The notes: generated from the letters alone by a model not told the origin. Positions 1 to 6,398 are shown, counted from the first letter of the stretch. The stretch is DNA of 7,578 nt from Burkholderiales bacterium (GCA_021205255.1 JAJPXW010000123.1:1-7578); one strand, 5' to 3'. Made by a program: numbers and translations.

Positions 1-1424
1 AAGTTTATGACGTGATAGTTATTGGCGCAGGTCCTGGCGGATATGTCGCTGCAATTAGAGCTGCCCAACTAGGTATGCGAGTATGTATTGTCGATGACTG
101 GGAAATGGATGGAAAACCTGCACCAGGAGGTACCTGCACTAATGTAGGATGCATACCTTCCAAGGCTCTTCTATCGACTGGATTCCTTTTCGAGCAGATT
201 GAAAATGAAGCCATTAGGCATGGCATAAAAGTCGGCAAGCCTGAGATCGATGTTGAAAAAATGATGGATCGCAAAAAAGGCGTGGTCCGTCAAACCAATG
301 ACGGCATCTTGTATCTTTTCCGCAAGAATAAGATCGATTACATCAATGGGCGTGGATCTTTCGTTTCTTCCGACGACAGTGGCTATGTAATTAATGCCAG
401 CACGTCAAATTCCGACAACATTAGGATTAAGGCTCCGAATGTCATTCTTGCTTTAGGAAGTAAGCCACGTGCTTTGCCAGGAGTGCCATTTGATGAAAAG
501 TACATACTATCCAATACCGGTGCGCTTGCATTGAAGGAAGTGCCAAAGAATCTTTGGATTATTGGTGCCGGTGTAATCGGGTTGGAGCGTGGATGCGTTT
601 GGAATTGGCTTGGAGCCGACGTAAGAAAACTAGAGGCTCTTCCTTCATTACTTGGAATGGCCGATGAATCTATCTCTAAGGAAGCTCTTAAGATCTTTAC
701 TAAACAAGGGCTGTCATTGACATTCGGCGTAAAGATCGAAAAAGTAACTGTCGAAGACAATCGTGTGAGTGTGGTTTATCAAGATTCCGATGGCAAAGCT
801 CAGGAAATTTGGGTTGAAAAACTCATCGTTTCGATTGGCAGAGTACCTAATACGTCCACAGTCGACGGAGCTACCGTAGGCCTGAAGCTCGACGATAGGG
901 GATTCATCGAAGTCGATGCCGATTGCAGAACTAATCTTCCTGGTGTCTGGGCTATTGGCGACTGCGTAAGAGGTCCAATGCTGGCCCACAAGGCTGAAGA
1001 AGAAGGTGTGGCGGTTGCCGAACGCATCATCGGAAGAAGGGCGTTTGTCGATTACGATGAAATACCAGCTGTAATTTATACGGAGCCGGAAGTTGCTTGG
1101 GTTGGTCTGACTGAACAGCAAATCCGCTCTACAGGTAGAAAGTACAAGGTGGGGCAAATTCCATTTATGGCAAACGGTAGAGCACGAGCCGCCGATGAAA
1201 CGTTGGGATTCGTGAAAGTCCTAGCCGATGCCGATAGCGACGAAATATTGGGAGTTCATATCATTGGCGCTGGTGCTGGTGAACTTATCGCTCAAGCAGT
1301 TCAAGCAATCGCATTCAAGGCAACTGCTGAAGATGTTGGTATGATGTGTCAAGCACATCCGTCATTCAGTGAAGCTGTAAAAGAAGCAGCGCTGGCGGCC
1401 AACAAAGAAGCGATAAATTTTTAA
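1..1424 (+). CDS. lpdA: Dihydrolipoyl dehydrogenase (E3), 5'-partial
   Basis: E3 flavoprotein that reoxidises dihydrolipoyl groups of 2-oxoacid dehydrogenase complexes with NAD+, in the cytoplasm. The frame is open to the left edge and reads V-Y-D before the GTG at 12, as expected just after the N-terminal Met of this family; the GTG is therefore internal and the true start lies just outside. Counting from that GTG: FAD-binding GAGPGG at 5-10, redox disulfide C42/C47 in TCTNVGC, NAD-binding GAGVIG at 185-190 followed by E192, second FAD motif AIGDC at 314-318, and the catalytic His-Glu pair H449/E454 in HPSFSE. The short insert before GGTC and the GRVPNT and RGPMLAHKAEEEGVAVAE blocks are typical of betaproteobacterial E3. 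Length (about 474 aa) is normal. Odd: charged residues R193, R205 and K206 replace usually hydrophobic or neutral ones in the NAD domain. Which complex it serves (pyruvate, 2-oxoglutarate or other) cannot be told without the upstream genes. Confidence 0.95.
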   Translation, partial: VYDVIVIGAGPGGYVAAIRAAQLGMRVCIVDDWEMDGKPAPGGTCTNVGCIPSKALLSTGFLFEQIENEAIRHGIKVGKPEIDVEKMMDRKKGVVRQTNDGILYLFRKNKIDYINGRGSFVSSDDSGYVINASTSNSDNIRIKAPNVILALGSKPRALPGVPFDEKYILSNTGALALKEVPKNLWIIGAGVIGLERGCVWNWLGADVRKLEALPSLLGMADESISKEALKIFTKQGLSLTFGVKIEKVTVEDNRVSVVYQDSDGKAQEIWVEKLIVSIGRVPNTSTVDGATVGLKLDDRGFIEVDADCRTNLPGVWAIGDCVRGPMLAHKAEEEGVAVAERIIGRRAFVDYDEIPAVIYTEPEVAWVGLTEQQIRSTGRKYKVGQIPFMANGRARAADETLGFVKVLADADSDEILGVHIIGAGAGELIAQAVQAIAFKATAEDVGMMCQAHPSFSEAVKEAALAANKEAINF

Positions 1425-1427
1425 CCG

Positions 1428-1499
1428 ATGTAAAGAACTCCTGTAGCTTTAACAGTTCTTTCAATCCAAGCCGCTGTGGCAGTCCCGGCCATGGCGGCT
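1428..1499 (+). other. Signal peptide interrupted by a stop at codon 2
   Basis: The frame of the downstream gene reads ATG (1428-1430), TAA (1431-1433), then RTPVALTVLSIQAAVAV, PAMAA and on into the protein. Apart from the TAA this is a textbook Sec signal peptide: a positive n-region, a hydrophobic stretch without charges, and an A-M-A-A cleavage site. One A-to-T change (AAA to TAA, Lys2 to stop) would explain it. No other ATG, GTG or TTG lies between the TAA and the GTG at 1476. No good Shine-Dalgarno is seen: AAAGAAG at 1404-1410 is 17 bases from the ATG. A sequencing or assembly error is the main alternative. Confidence 0.7.
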
Positions 1500-2846
1500 A
1501 GTGTTTCTTCGAATTCACCGAGACTAGCCAATACGATTACTGAAAGAGTAATTCCCTCGAATACTATTACTGAGAAAGTAATCCCTTCAACGGCCGTTCC
1601 AGCTCGAACAACAGAAACAGCGCCTTATACAAGTTCCCAATCCTCCGATGCTCTAGAAGAAGAGGTAACTAGAAAAGGAACCACAGATCCCTTTACTGGA
1701 AGAAAACTGGTTCCAGCAAAGTCTTCTCCTGTAAATATAAACGGCTCGATTCAACAAAAGCAGCAACCTTCAGGACGGGAAACGGAAAAAGAAATAATTG
1801 CTGATGAACTCGCCGAGGGTGTAGAAGGGATGGCTGTGGGGTCACCCGGTGTGGAGGAAGGTGCAGAAAACGGCAAACCTAAGCCAAAGGTAGAAGAAAA
1901 GGAAGAGGATAAAGAACCTTCAGTAATGGACTTACCACCATTTGCTGAAAGATATCCTCCTGAAACCATTACTAGTACTGAAAGAGCTGAAGAAGTTATA
2001 GAAGCTTATAAACATGAGCTCGGTTTACTCAATAAGTGGCATAGTCAAGCCGAAAGACCGTGCTACAGAAGTTTTTTTGTCAATTGGTGCTTAAGCAAAG
2101 CCAAGGAGAGAGTTAGGGAGAAGAAAAATGCGGCTAAAGCCGTATGGGTAGTAGCGCGTGACTTTATTAGAAAAGAGAAGTCGGATAAGGCAGTAGCTGA
2201 AAGAATTCGGAAAGATAAGGAAAGGGCAGAACTAGTTGCCCGCATAGAAGCACAAGCGCCAAAGCCTAAAGGTACGGGTCTAGTTTCTTCTGCACCGGAC
2301 GCAGATATCGACACCAGAGGAATGATGACCGTCAATGATGGACGGCGAACAGATGTGGCTAAAGAGGCCCAACAACAGCCAGTTCTCGGTAAACAAAGTC
2401 AGACACCAAAAGAGTCTGCGCCAAGTCCTGCTCCCACAGTTGCCCAGCCAAATACAACGCAGTCTCAGCCTGCTCAAGAACCCGCCAAGGCTCCAGAGTC
2501 TCAACTTGCTAAGGAAGCAAAACCAGCTCAAGAACAGCCAGCTTCATCTGGACAGAAACTTAATCTTGTCGAACCTAGGGAATTGACGCTTGAACAAGAA
2601 GAAGCAAACGAGCTTGAATACGAAAGAAGAGAACAGGCTCGTGAAGAAAGAGTCCAGAAGGCTGAAGAAGAAGAGCCAACTCCTCCATCTTCAACTGAGG
2701 AAGAAAGAGCTGCTCAGCGTGAAGAACGCAGGAAAGCCGCTGAACAGAAGCGACAAGAAAATATACGTAAGCGTCAAAAGAGAGAGCAAGACTACGAAAA
2801 ACAGATGCAGTTGCGTAAGGAGCAAAACGAAAAGAACGGAAAGTAA
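1476..2846 (+). CDS. Secreted-type CX8C coiled-coil protein, start disrupted
   Basis: Function unknown. From the GTG at 1476 there are 456 codons; the ancestral start was probably ATG 1428 (472 codons) with a signal peptide, now blocked by a stop. Neither GTG 1476 nor ATG 1491 has a ribosome binding site, so the gene may be silent or give an unexported product. Layout: a 10-residue tandem repeat (19-28 and 29-38); a Ser/Thr/Glu-rich low-complexity region to about 150; a compact core about 151-260; a Gln/Pro/Ala-rich linker about 300-360; and a Glu/Arg/Lys/Gln-rich coiled-coil tail 370-456. The core holds C196 and C205 in CYRSFFVNWC followed by a basic helix. From memory this resembles short betaproteobacterial periplasmic proteins of unknown function with a C-x3-F-x-VN-x-C signature, where the cysteines may form a disulfide. 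It lies 3 bases after lpdA in the same frame, suggesting cotranscription. It could equally be annotated as a pseudogene. Confidence 0.6.
   Translation: MAVPAMAASVSSNSPRLANTITERVIPSNTITEKVIPSTAVPARTTETAPYTSSQSSDALEEEVTRKGTTDPFTGRKLVPAKSSPVNINGSIQQKQQPSGRETEKEIIADELAEGVEGMAVGSPGVEEGAENGKPKPKVEEKEEDKEPSVMDLPPFAERYPPETITSTERAEEVIEAYKHELGLLNKWHSQAERPCYRSFFVNWCLSKAKERVREKKNAAKAVWVVARDFIRKEKSDKAVAERIRKDKERAELVARIEAQAPKPKGTGLVSSAPDADIDTRGMMTVNDGRRTDVAKEAQQQPVLGKQSQTPKESAPSPAPTVAQPNTTQSQPAQEPAKAPESQLAKEAKPAQEQPASSGQKLNLVEPRELTLEQEEANELEYERREQAREERVQKAEEEEPTPPSSTEEERAAQREERRKAAEQKRQENIRKRQKREQDYEKQMQLRKEQNEKNGK
1530..1589 (+). repeat. Tandem 30-bp duplication in coding sequence (2 copies)
   Basis: Two adjacent 30-base units (1530-1559, 1560-1589) encode NTITERVIPS and NTITEKVIPS. 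They differ at seven positions: six are synonymous and one gives a conservative Arg/Lys swap. The pattern suggests an old duplication whose amino-acid sequence has been kept under selection. Confidence 0.85.
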
Positions 2847-2927
2847 AAGTAGCGACTGTCTTCTCTTTACTTCTATACGCTACCTGCCATGTTGAAGCAG
2901 TATGTTCAGACAAATATCAAAAGAAAA

Positions 2928-2955
2928 GAGCAACTAGTCGTAGGACTGGTTGCTC
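2928..2955 (-). terminator. Hairpin terminator, best oriented to the minus strand
   Basis: Inverted repeat GAGCAACTAGTC / GACTGGTTGCTC: 12-bp arms with one mismatch or wobble and a GTAG loop. On the minus strand it is followed at once by TTTTCTTTT, the U-tract of a Rho-independent terminator, so it suits the minus-strand sulfotransferase copy ending at 3137. On the plus strand the T-rich run comes only about 16 bases later, so termination of the lpdA transcript here would be weaker. Confidence 0.55.
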
Positions 2956-2998
2956 AAAAGTATGAGAGGAATTTTTGTTTTTATTATTTAATTAACCC

Positions 2999-3037
2999 TA
3001 GCTAAGCGCTAGTTTGTTGTAACTAGCGCTATAGCTA
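2999..3037. repeat. Near-perfect inverted repeat, not terminator-like
   Basis: TAGCTAAGCGCTAGTT, a 6-base loop TGTTGT, then AACTAGCGCTATAGCTA: 16-bp arms with one extra A on the right. No U-tract follows on either strand, so a terminator role is unlikely. It could be a protein-binding palindrome or an mRNA-stabilising hairpin; no family recognised. Confidence 0.6.
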
Positions 3038-3070
3038 AAAGGCGGGAGGAAACGAATAATTTCTCAAGAG

Positions 3071-3115
3071 TCCTTATGTCTAAAAATTTTGGTTTAGACA
3101 TAAGGATTTCTTATT
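3071..3115 (+). terminator. Rho-independent terminator on the plus strand
   Basis: Perfect 14-bp stem TCCTTATGTCTAAA / TTTAGACATAAGGA (3071-3084 and 3093-3106) with an 8-base loop AATTTTGG, followed by TTTCTTATTT. The T-rich tail on the plus strand makes this the likely end of the lpdA plus downstream-gene transcript, although it sits 225 bases after the last stop codon. Confidence 0.6.
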
Positions 3116-3136
3116 TCACGGAACCCCTGAACTCTT

Positions 3137-3905
3137 TTAGTTGAATGCCTTCTTCAAATCCACTGGCATCGCTTGGTAGCCTGAAGTGCTGCCAAATTGG
3201 ATTTCCACGGAAGGTTCTTTGGCGCCCCATTTGAATTCATCGAGATAGGGTTTAGGAGCGGATTCAAAAGCTCCCGTGGCCATGTTGAAAGCACCTCCGG
3301 CAGTTGCCGAGTAAACAACTACGGAGTTTTTGTCGGGCATGTATTCGGTCAAGGAAGTAACAGGGCTGAACCATTCATGGCCACGTTCCTTGCCATATTC
3401 CCAGATCTGCTCGACGGTGCCTTTATTTTGGTCGATTTTGTAAATAACGGCTCTAGAGTACTTCATGGAAGGCATCGCCGGCTGTTCCATACTCCGGGCG
3501 TCGCCATTATCGAAGGCCGAAACAAAGACAATATTTGGATCAGACTTAGAACCGATCCGCCAGCCAGTGTGCTGCGTCCATGTCCGATCAAAATCGCCTT
3601 CGCACCTGGAATTTTCGCGCTTGATAGGTTTGCCTTTGCTGTTTACTGGAGTCAGAACCTTTTCTTTAAACGGGGATTTCCATCCTCGGGAGAACTGAGA
3701 GTCAACTTTACTTGTTTGTCACGCTCTATCTTAATAATGGTGGATTGATGGTGTGAAGAGATAATGAGGAATCGTCAGTTGAATCGTAGTCAACAGAGTT
3801 TATGTGCACCCAGTTGCGACCTGGATCGGAGCCAACGATATCCTCGAAGTTATCACTTTCGTCAATTTTTACAAGTCCTTCAGAAGAACTCGGTAAGTCC
3901 TGTTT
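3137..3905 (-). pseudogene. Decayed aryl-sulfate sulfotransferase, C-terminal remnant
   Basis: Remnant of a second assT-type gene, matching residues ~350-609 of the intact AssT encoded at 4474-6324 on the same strand. Three pieces in three frames align end to end. The first carries DESDNFEDIVG and GRNWVHINSVDYD; the second, after a one-base loss near 3766-3768, carries HHQSTIIKIERDK; the third, after another one-base loss near 3683-3687, carries TWTQHTGW with the catalytic His and runs to the TAA at 3137. From 3490 to the end the identity to AssT is about 80% over 65 residues, then lower, with a divergent loop where the intact protein has GKRAGELKPGEKAG. The first disulfide cysteine (C447 in AssT) is Arg here, and R402 is His. 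Signal peptide and N-terminal half are absent. Given this divergence it is an old paralog that later decayed, not a recent duplication. No full-length product can be made. Confidence 0.9.
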
Positions 3906-4146
3906 GGATTTTGTCCAGATATGGAGCATTAGAAAGCTTGTATAAGCACCTGCAAAATGTTAAAGACGTACTTTTCAGTACCTTAGCGAAGAAACCAGCT
4001 AGGCATAGGCTTTGGCAGCCTCGAAGCCTAGATAGAAAATAGTCGTGGCCAAAAGACAACGTTCGTTACAAAACCTGTCTACACAATTAACCCGGCTTCA
4101 GCCAATTTGAATAAAATTTTGCCTTTATTTTTTCGGATAATAAAAA
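3906..4146. other. Intergenic, no gene recognised
   Basis: No coding sequence I can support. It lies where the missing first ~350 residues of the decayed sulfotransferase would be expected, but I find no match to AssT in any minus-strand frame. A 7-bp hairpin TAGGCTT / AAGCCTA (4006-4012, 4024-4030) is visible. The right part (4087-4146) is AT-rich and includes GATAAT at 4136-4141, without a well-spaced -35 box. Confidence 0.5.
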
Positions 4147-4326
4147 TTGAAACTTTTAGTTTTAGACAACATTGTGTTGGTTACTTTTGTAATTCTTGCC
4201 GCACTTTCATCAGTATTTGCAGTGACAACTGACGCTACGACTATTACTAGGGTTTGGGCATTTACACCATTTTGTGTAGGAATGTTGGGAGTCTGCTTTT
4301 ACGCTGCCTGGCGTTCTAAGCACTAA
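4147..4326 (+). CDS. Putative small two-helix membrane protein (59 aa)
   Basis: Open frame from TTG 4147 to TAA 4324-4326, preceded in frame by a TAA at 4141. The product begins MKLLVLDNIVLVTFVILAAL. Two hydrophobic segments are evident: residues 8-26, and 37-55 (ending CVGMLGVCFYAAW). They are joined by a Thr-rich loop (TTDATTITR), and a basic tail RSKH suggests a cytoplasmic C-terminus. GGA at 4135-4137, 9 bases before the TTG, is a weak ribosome binding site; GTG 4174 is an alternative start but would cut into the first helix. It converges on assT and shares the terminator region behind it. Family not recognised; it may be a real small protein or a fragment of a larger lost membrane protein. 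Evidence is hydrophobicity pattern and open frame only. Confidence 0.45.
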   Translation: MKLLVLDNIVLVTFVILAALSSVFAVTTDATTITRVWAFTPFCVGMLGVCFYAAWRSKH

Positions 4327-4346
4327 TAATTAAATGTCAAAATAAG

Positions 4347-4381
4347 AAAAAAGTCAGACGTTCTTTCAAAGCGCTTCTGAC
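4347..4381 (-). terminator. Second (distal) terminator of assT
   Basis: On the minus strand GTCAGA, a 17-base interval, then TCTGAC, followed directly by six Ts and then CTTATTTTG. The 6-bp stem (extendable by CG/CG across a bulge) is weak but the U-tract is strong. It lies just beyond the main assT terminator and would back it up. Confidence 0.5.
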
Positions 4382-4386
4382 ATAAA

Positions 4387-4418
4387 AAGAGGCCGAAGGG
4401 AATTCCCTTCGGCCTCTT
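4387..4418 (-). terminator. Strong Rho-independent terminator of assT
   Basis: Perfect GC-rich 14-bp inverted repeat AAGAGGCCGAAGGG / CCCTTCGGCCTCTT with loop AATT, followed on the minus strand by a T run. It starts 56 bases beyond the assT stop. On the plus strand ATTATTTCC follows, so it may also end the small converging gene at 4326. Confidence 0.85.
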
Positions 4419-4473
4419 AGCATTATTTCCTTGAATTAGCTTCGCTTAGGAATCTATCCAAGGCGAAATTTAT

Positions 4474-6324
4474 TTACTTCTTGGAATCGGTGTTGGTATT
4501 GAATGCCTTGTTCACATCTATTGGCATTGCCTGGTAACCCATGGTGTCGTTGAGTTTGATTTCAACGGCTGGTTCACTCTGGCCCCACTTGAACTCGTCA
4601 ATGTAAGGATGTGGGCTGCCTGCCTTTTCACCTGGTTTGAGCTCACCAGCTCGCTTGCCCATTCCAGCTGTAGCGGAGTAAACCATGACGGAGTCCTTGT
4701 CCGGCTGGTACTTGGTCAAGGAAGTGACGGGAGAGTACCAATCGTTTCCACGATCTTTACCATATTCCCAAACCTGTTCGATAGTGCCGTTCTTCTGGTC
4801 GATCTTATAGATTACAGCGCGGCTGTATTTCATAGAGGACATAGCTGGCTGTTCCATTCCACGTGCATCGCCATTATCGAATGCGGTGATGTAGAGGATG
4901 TCGCCGTTGCTCTTCTCAGGAATTCTGAAGGCAGTGTGCTGGGTCCATGTGTAGTCAAACGGTTCTTCGCAGACTGAATCTTCGCAAACTAATGGCTTGC
5001 CGTCCGCACCAACTGGTTTAAGGAGTTTCTTAGCAAATTCTGGTTTCCAGCCTTCTGGGGAGGAGAAGATCCACTTAATCTCCTTATCACGACCAATCTT
5101 AATGATGGCGGACTGGTGACGGGAAGAAATGATGATGGAGTCGTCGGTCGGGTCATAGTCGATAGAATTGACGTGTGCCCAGTTTCTGCCGATACCAGTA
5201 CCTACGATATCGCCAAATTCATCGCTGCTGTCAAGCTTAGCCAGATCTTCAGCGGATAAGGTTTCTCCAGCCTTGTCTGCATCGATGTTCAAGCAGACGG
5301 CTCCCTGGTCCATAACTTTCATAACGACATCGCGATATGGATCAAGGATGTCGAAAAGTTTCCATTCGTCAACTACTTGGCCGTTCTGGTCAACTTCAAC
5401 AATAACGTCGCGAACTGTGTGAACGCGCTTGTCGTCAAGGCGACGCTCATCGGCGCTGGAGACTCTAAGGAGCTGATGGCCATTTGGCATGTTGTGCAAA
5501 GCATGGGAGAAATCAGCATATCCCGGTGGGAGACGACGATTGTGGATTTCTCTACCCATTAAGTCGTACTTGACGTAACGCTGTCCGTAGCCCCAGGTCA
5601 GAGAACCATCTTCAGGCTGTTGGAAGCCCATCATAATGCCGGAGTTGTAAATGGTCTCGGTATCGTAAATTGGCTCAACGAACATGTACCAGCGAACATC
5701 GCCATTGGTGTCGATAATGGCGTTCTGTGGGTAAAAGTTCCACTCTAATGCGCCACCCATTGGGTTGTTCCAAACTGTACGACCAGCTTTTGCATACTGC
5801 TGCATCAGGTTATTGACGAGGTAGAGGCGATCTTTGAATTCTGGATCGACTTTGACTACTTCGGTGTCGAACATGACACTCTTCATGGCCGGAGTGCCAT
5901 TCACTTCCTGATAAACAGGAGCTGCGTAAATTTTGTAGACGTCGTCGAACTTTTCTTTCTTGCCGTGGAAATCTCTGGTGTAGGAAACTTCGACTGTATT
6001 GGTGTAGTCAGGGTATAGGCCAAAGACAGGAATGCCGCCGTGTGTCATTAGCTGTGGCTTGCTAACTTTATATTTGATTTCTTGACCGCCTTCCTTTGGT
6101 ACGATTCTGACTTCTGCTTCGTCAATGCCGTAACCACCGTTTTTGATGATAGCGGTAAGAGGTGCGATCTTATATGGGTTAACAATGATTTCCCCGAGGT
6201 TGCCTTGTGGATTGAATGCCACGTGAGGTCCGCTAGCGCCACCAGAGGCAATGGCGGATTGCAGAGGAATGGTGGCAATCGCCAGGGCGGCAGCAATTGC
6301 TACGGGAAGGTACTTGCGGATCAT
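4474..6324 (-). CDS. assT: Aryl-sulfate sulfotransferase, periplasmic (PAPS-independent)
   Basis: Moves sulfate from a phenolic sulfate ester to another phenol in the periplasm through a sulfo-histidine intermediate. 616 aa, close to the E. coli CFT073 AssT length, and alignable with it from memory throughout. Residues 1-26 are a Sec signal peptide (KYLPVAIAAALAIATIPL, cleavage after AIA). An N-terminal beta domain follows (about 27-135, PLTAII, GIPVFGLYP), then the beta-propeller (RLYLVNNLMQQY onward). Active-site candidates: H274 (DFSHALHN), H384 (NWAHVNSIDYD), R402 (SSRHQ) and the catalytic H463 (TWTQHTAF). C447 and C452 match the conserved disulfide pair; in E. coli that bond is made by DsbL/DsbI, not encoded in this window. 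GGAG at 6335-6338 lies 10 bases from the ATG. It is transcribed alone, divergent from a LysR gene and ended by strong terminators. Natural substrate unknown. Confidence 0.96.
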   Translation of the reverse strand: MIRKYLPVAIAAALAIATIPLQSAIASGGASGPHVAFNPQGNLGEIIVNPYKIAPLTAIIKNGGYGIDEAEVRIVPKEGGQEIKYKVSKPQLMTHGGIPVFGLYPDYTNTVEVSYTRDFHGKKEKFDDVYKIYAAPVYQEVNGTPAMKSVMFDTEVVKVDPEFKDRLYLVNNLMQQYAKAGRTVWNNPMGGALEWNFYPQNAIIDTNGDVRWYMFVEPIYDTETIYNSGIMMGFQQPEDGSLTWGYGQRYVKYDLMGREIHNRRLPPGYADFSHALHNMPNGHQLLRVSSADERRLDDKRVHTVRDVIVEVDQNGQVVDEWKLFDILDPYRDVVMKVMDQGAVCLNIDADKAGETLSAEDLAKLDSSDEFGDIVGTGIGRNWAHVNSIDYDPTDDSIIISSRHQSAIIKIGRDKEIKWIFSSPEGWKPEFAKKLLKPVGADGKPLVCEDSVCEEPFDYTWTQHTAFRIPEKSNGDILYITAFDNGDARGMEQPAMSSMKYSRAVIYKIDQKNGTIEQVWEYGKDRGNDWYSPVTSLTKYQPDKDSVMVYSATAGMGKRAGELKPGEKAGSPHPYIDEFKWGQSEPAVEIKLNDTMGYQAMPIDVNKAFNTNTDSKK

Positions 6325-6369
6325 TAATTACTTACTCCAAAAGTGGTAAATTAAAATTGGATGGTGCGC

Positions 6370-6398
6370 ATCTTATAGACCATATCCCCTCCTGTGAA
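6370..6398 (-). promoter_or_regulatory. Candidate sigma70 promoter of assT
   Basis: On the minus strand TTCACA (6398-6393, five of six matches to TTGACA), 17-base spacer, TAAGAT (6375-6370, four of six). An overlapping TATAAG with 15-base spacing is the alternative -10. Transcription would start near 6363, giving a leader of about 39 bases. Confidence 0.4.

Noticed and set aside
2063..2913. Several open frames of 76-112 codons in other frames of the CX8C gene and on its opposite strand
   Set aside because: They are shadows of its Glu/Lys/Gln-rich codon usage, with low-complexity products and no start signals.
3044..3050. GGGAGGA, a strong Shine-Dalgarno-like string
   Set aside because: No start codon within a usable distance; probably chance.
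3076..3144. 22-codon frame from ATG 3076 (MSKNFGLDIR)
   Set aside because: Its start lies inside the stem of a perfect terminator hairpin and it ends in the remnant.
3764..4042. 92-codon plus-strand open frame
   Set aside because: Its left half is antisense to the sulfotransferase remnant; composition is unlike a protein and no start signal is seen.
3885..4065. Minus-strand open frame of about 60 codons (contains GFFAKVLKSTSLTFC)
   Set aside because: No ribosome binding site, Cys- and Leu-rich composition without a motif, no match to AssT, and it ends inside the remnant.
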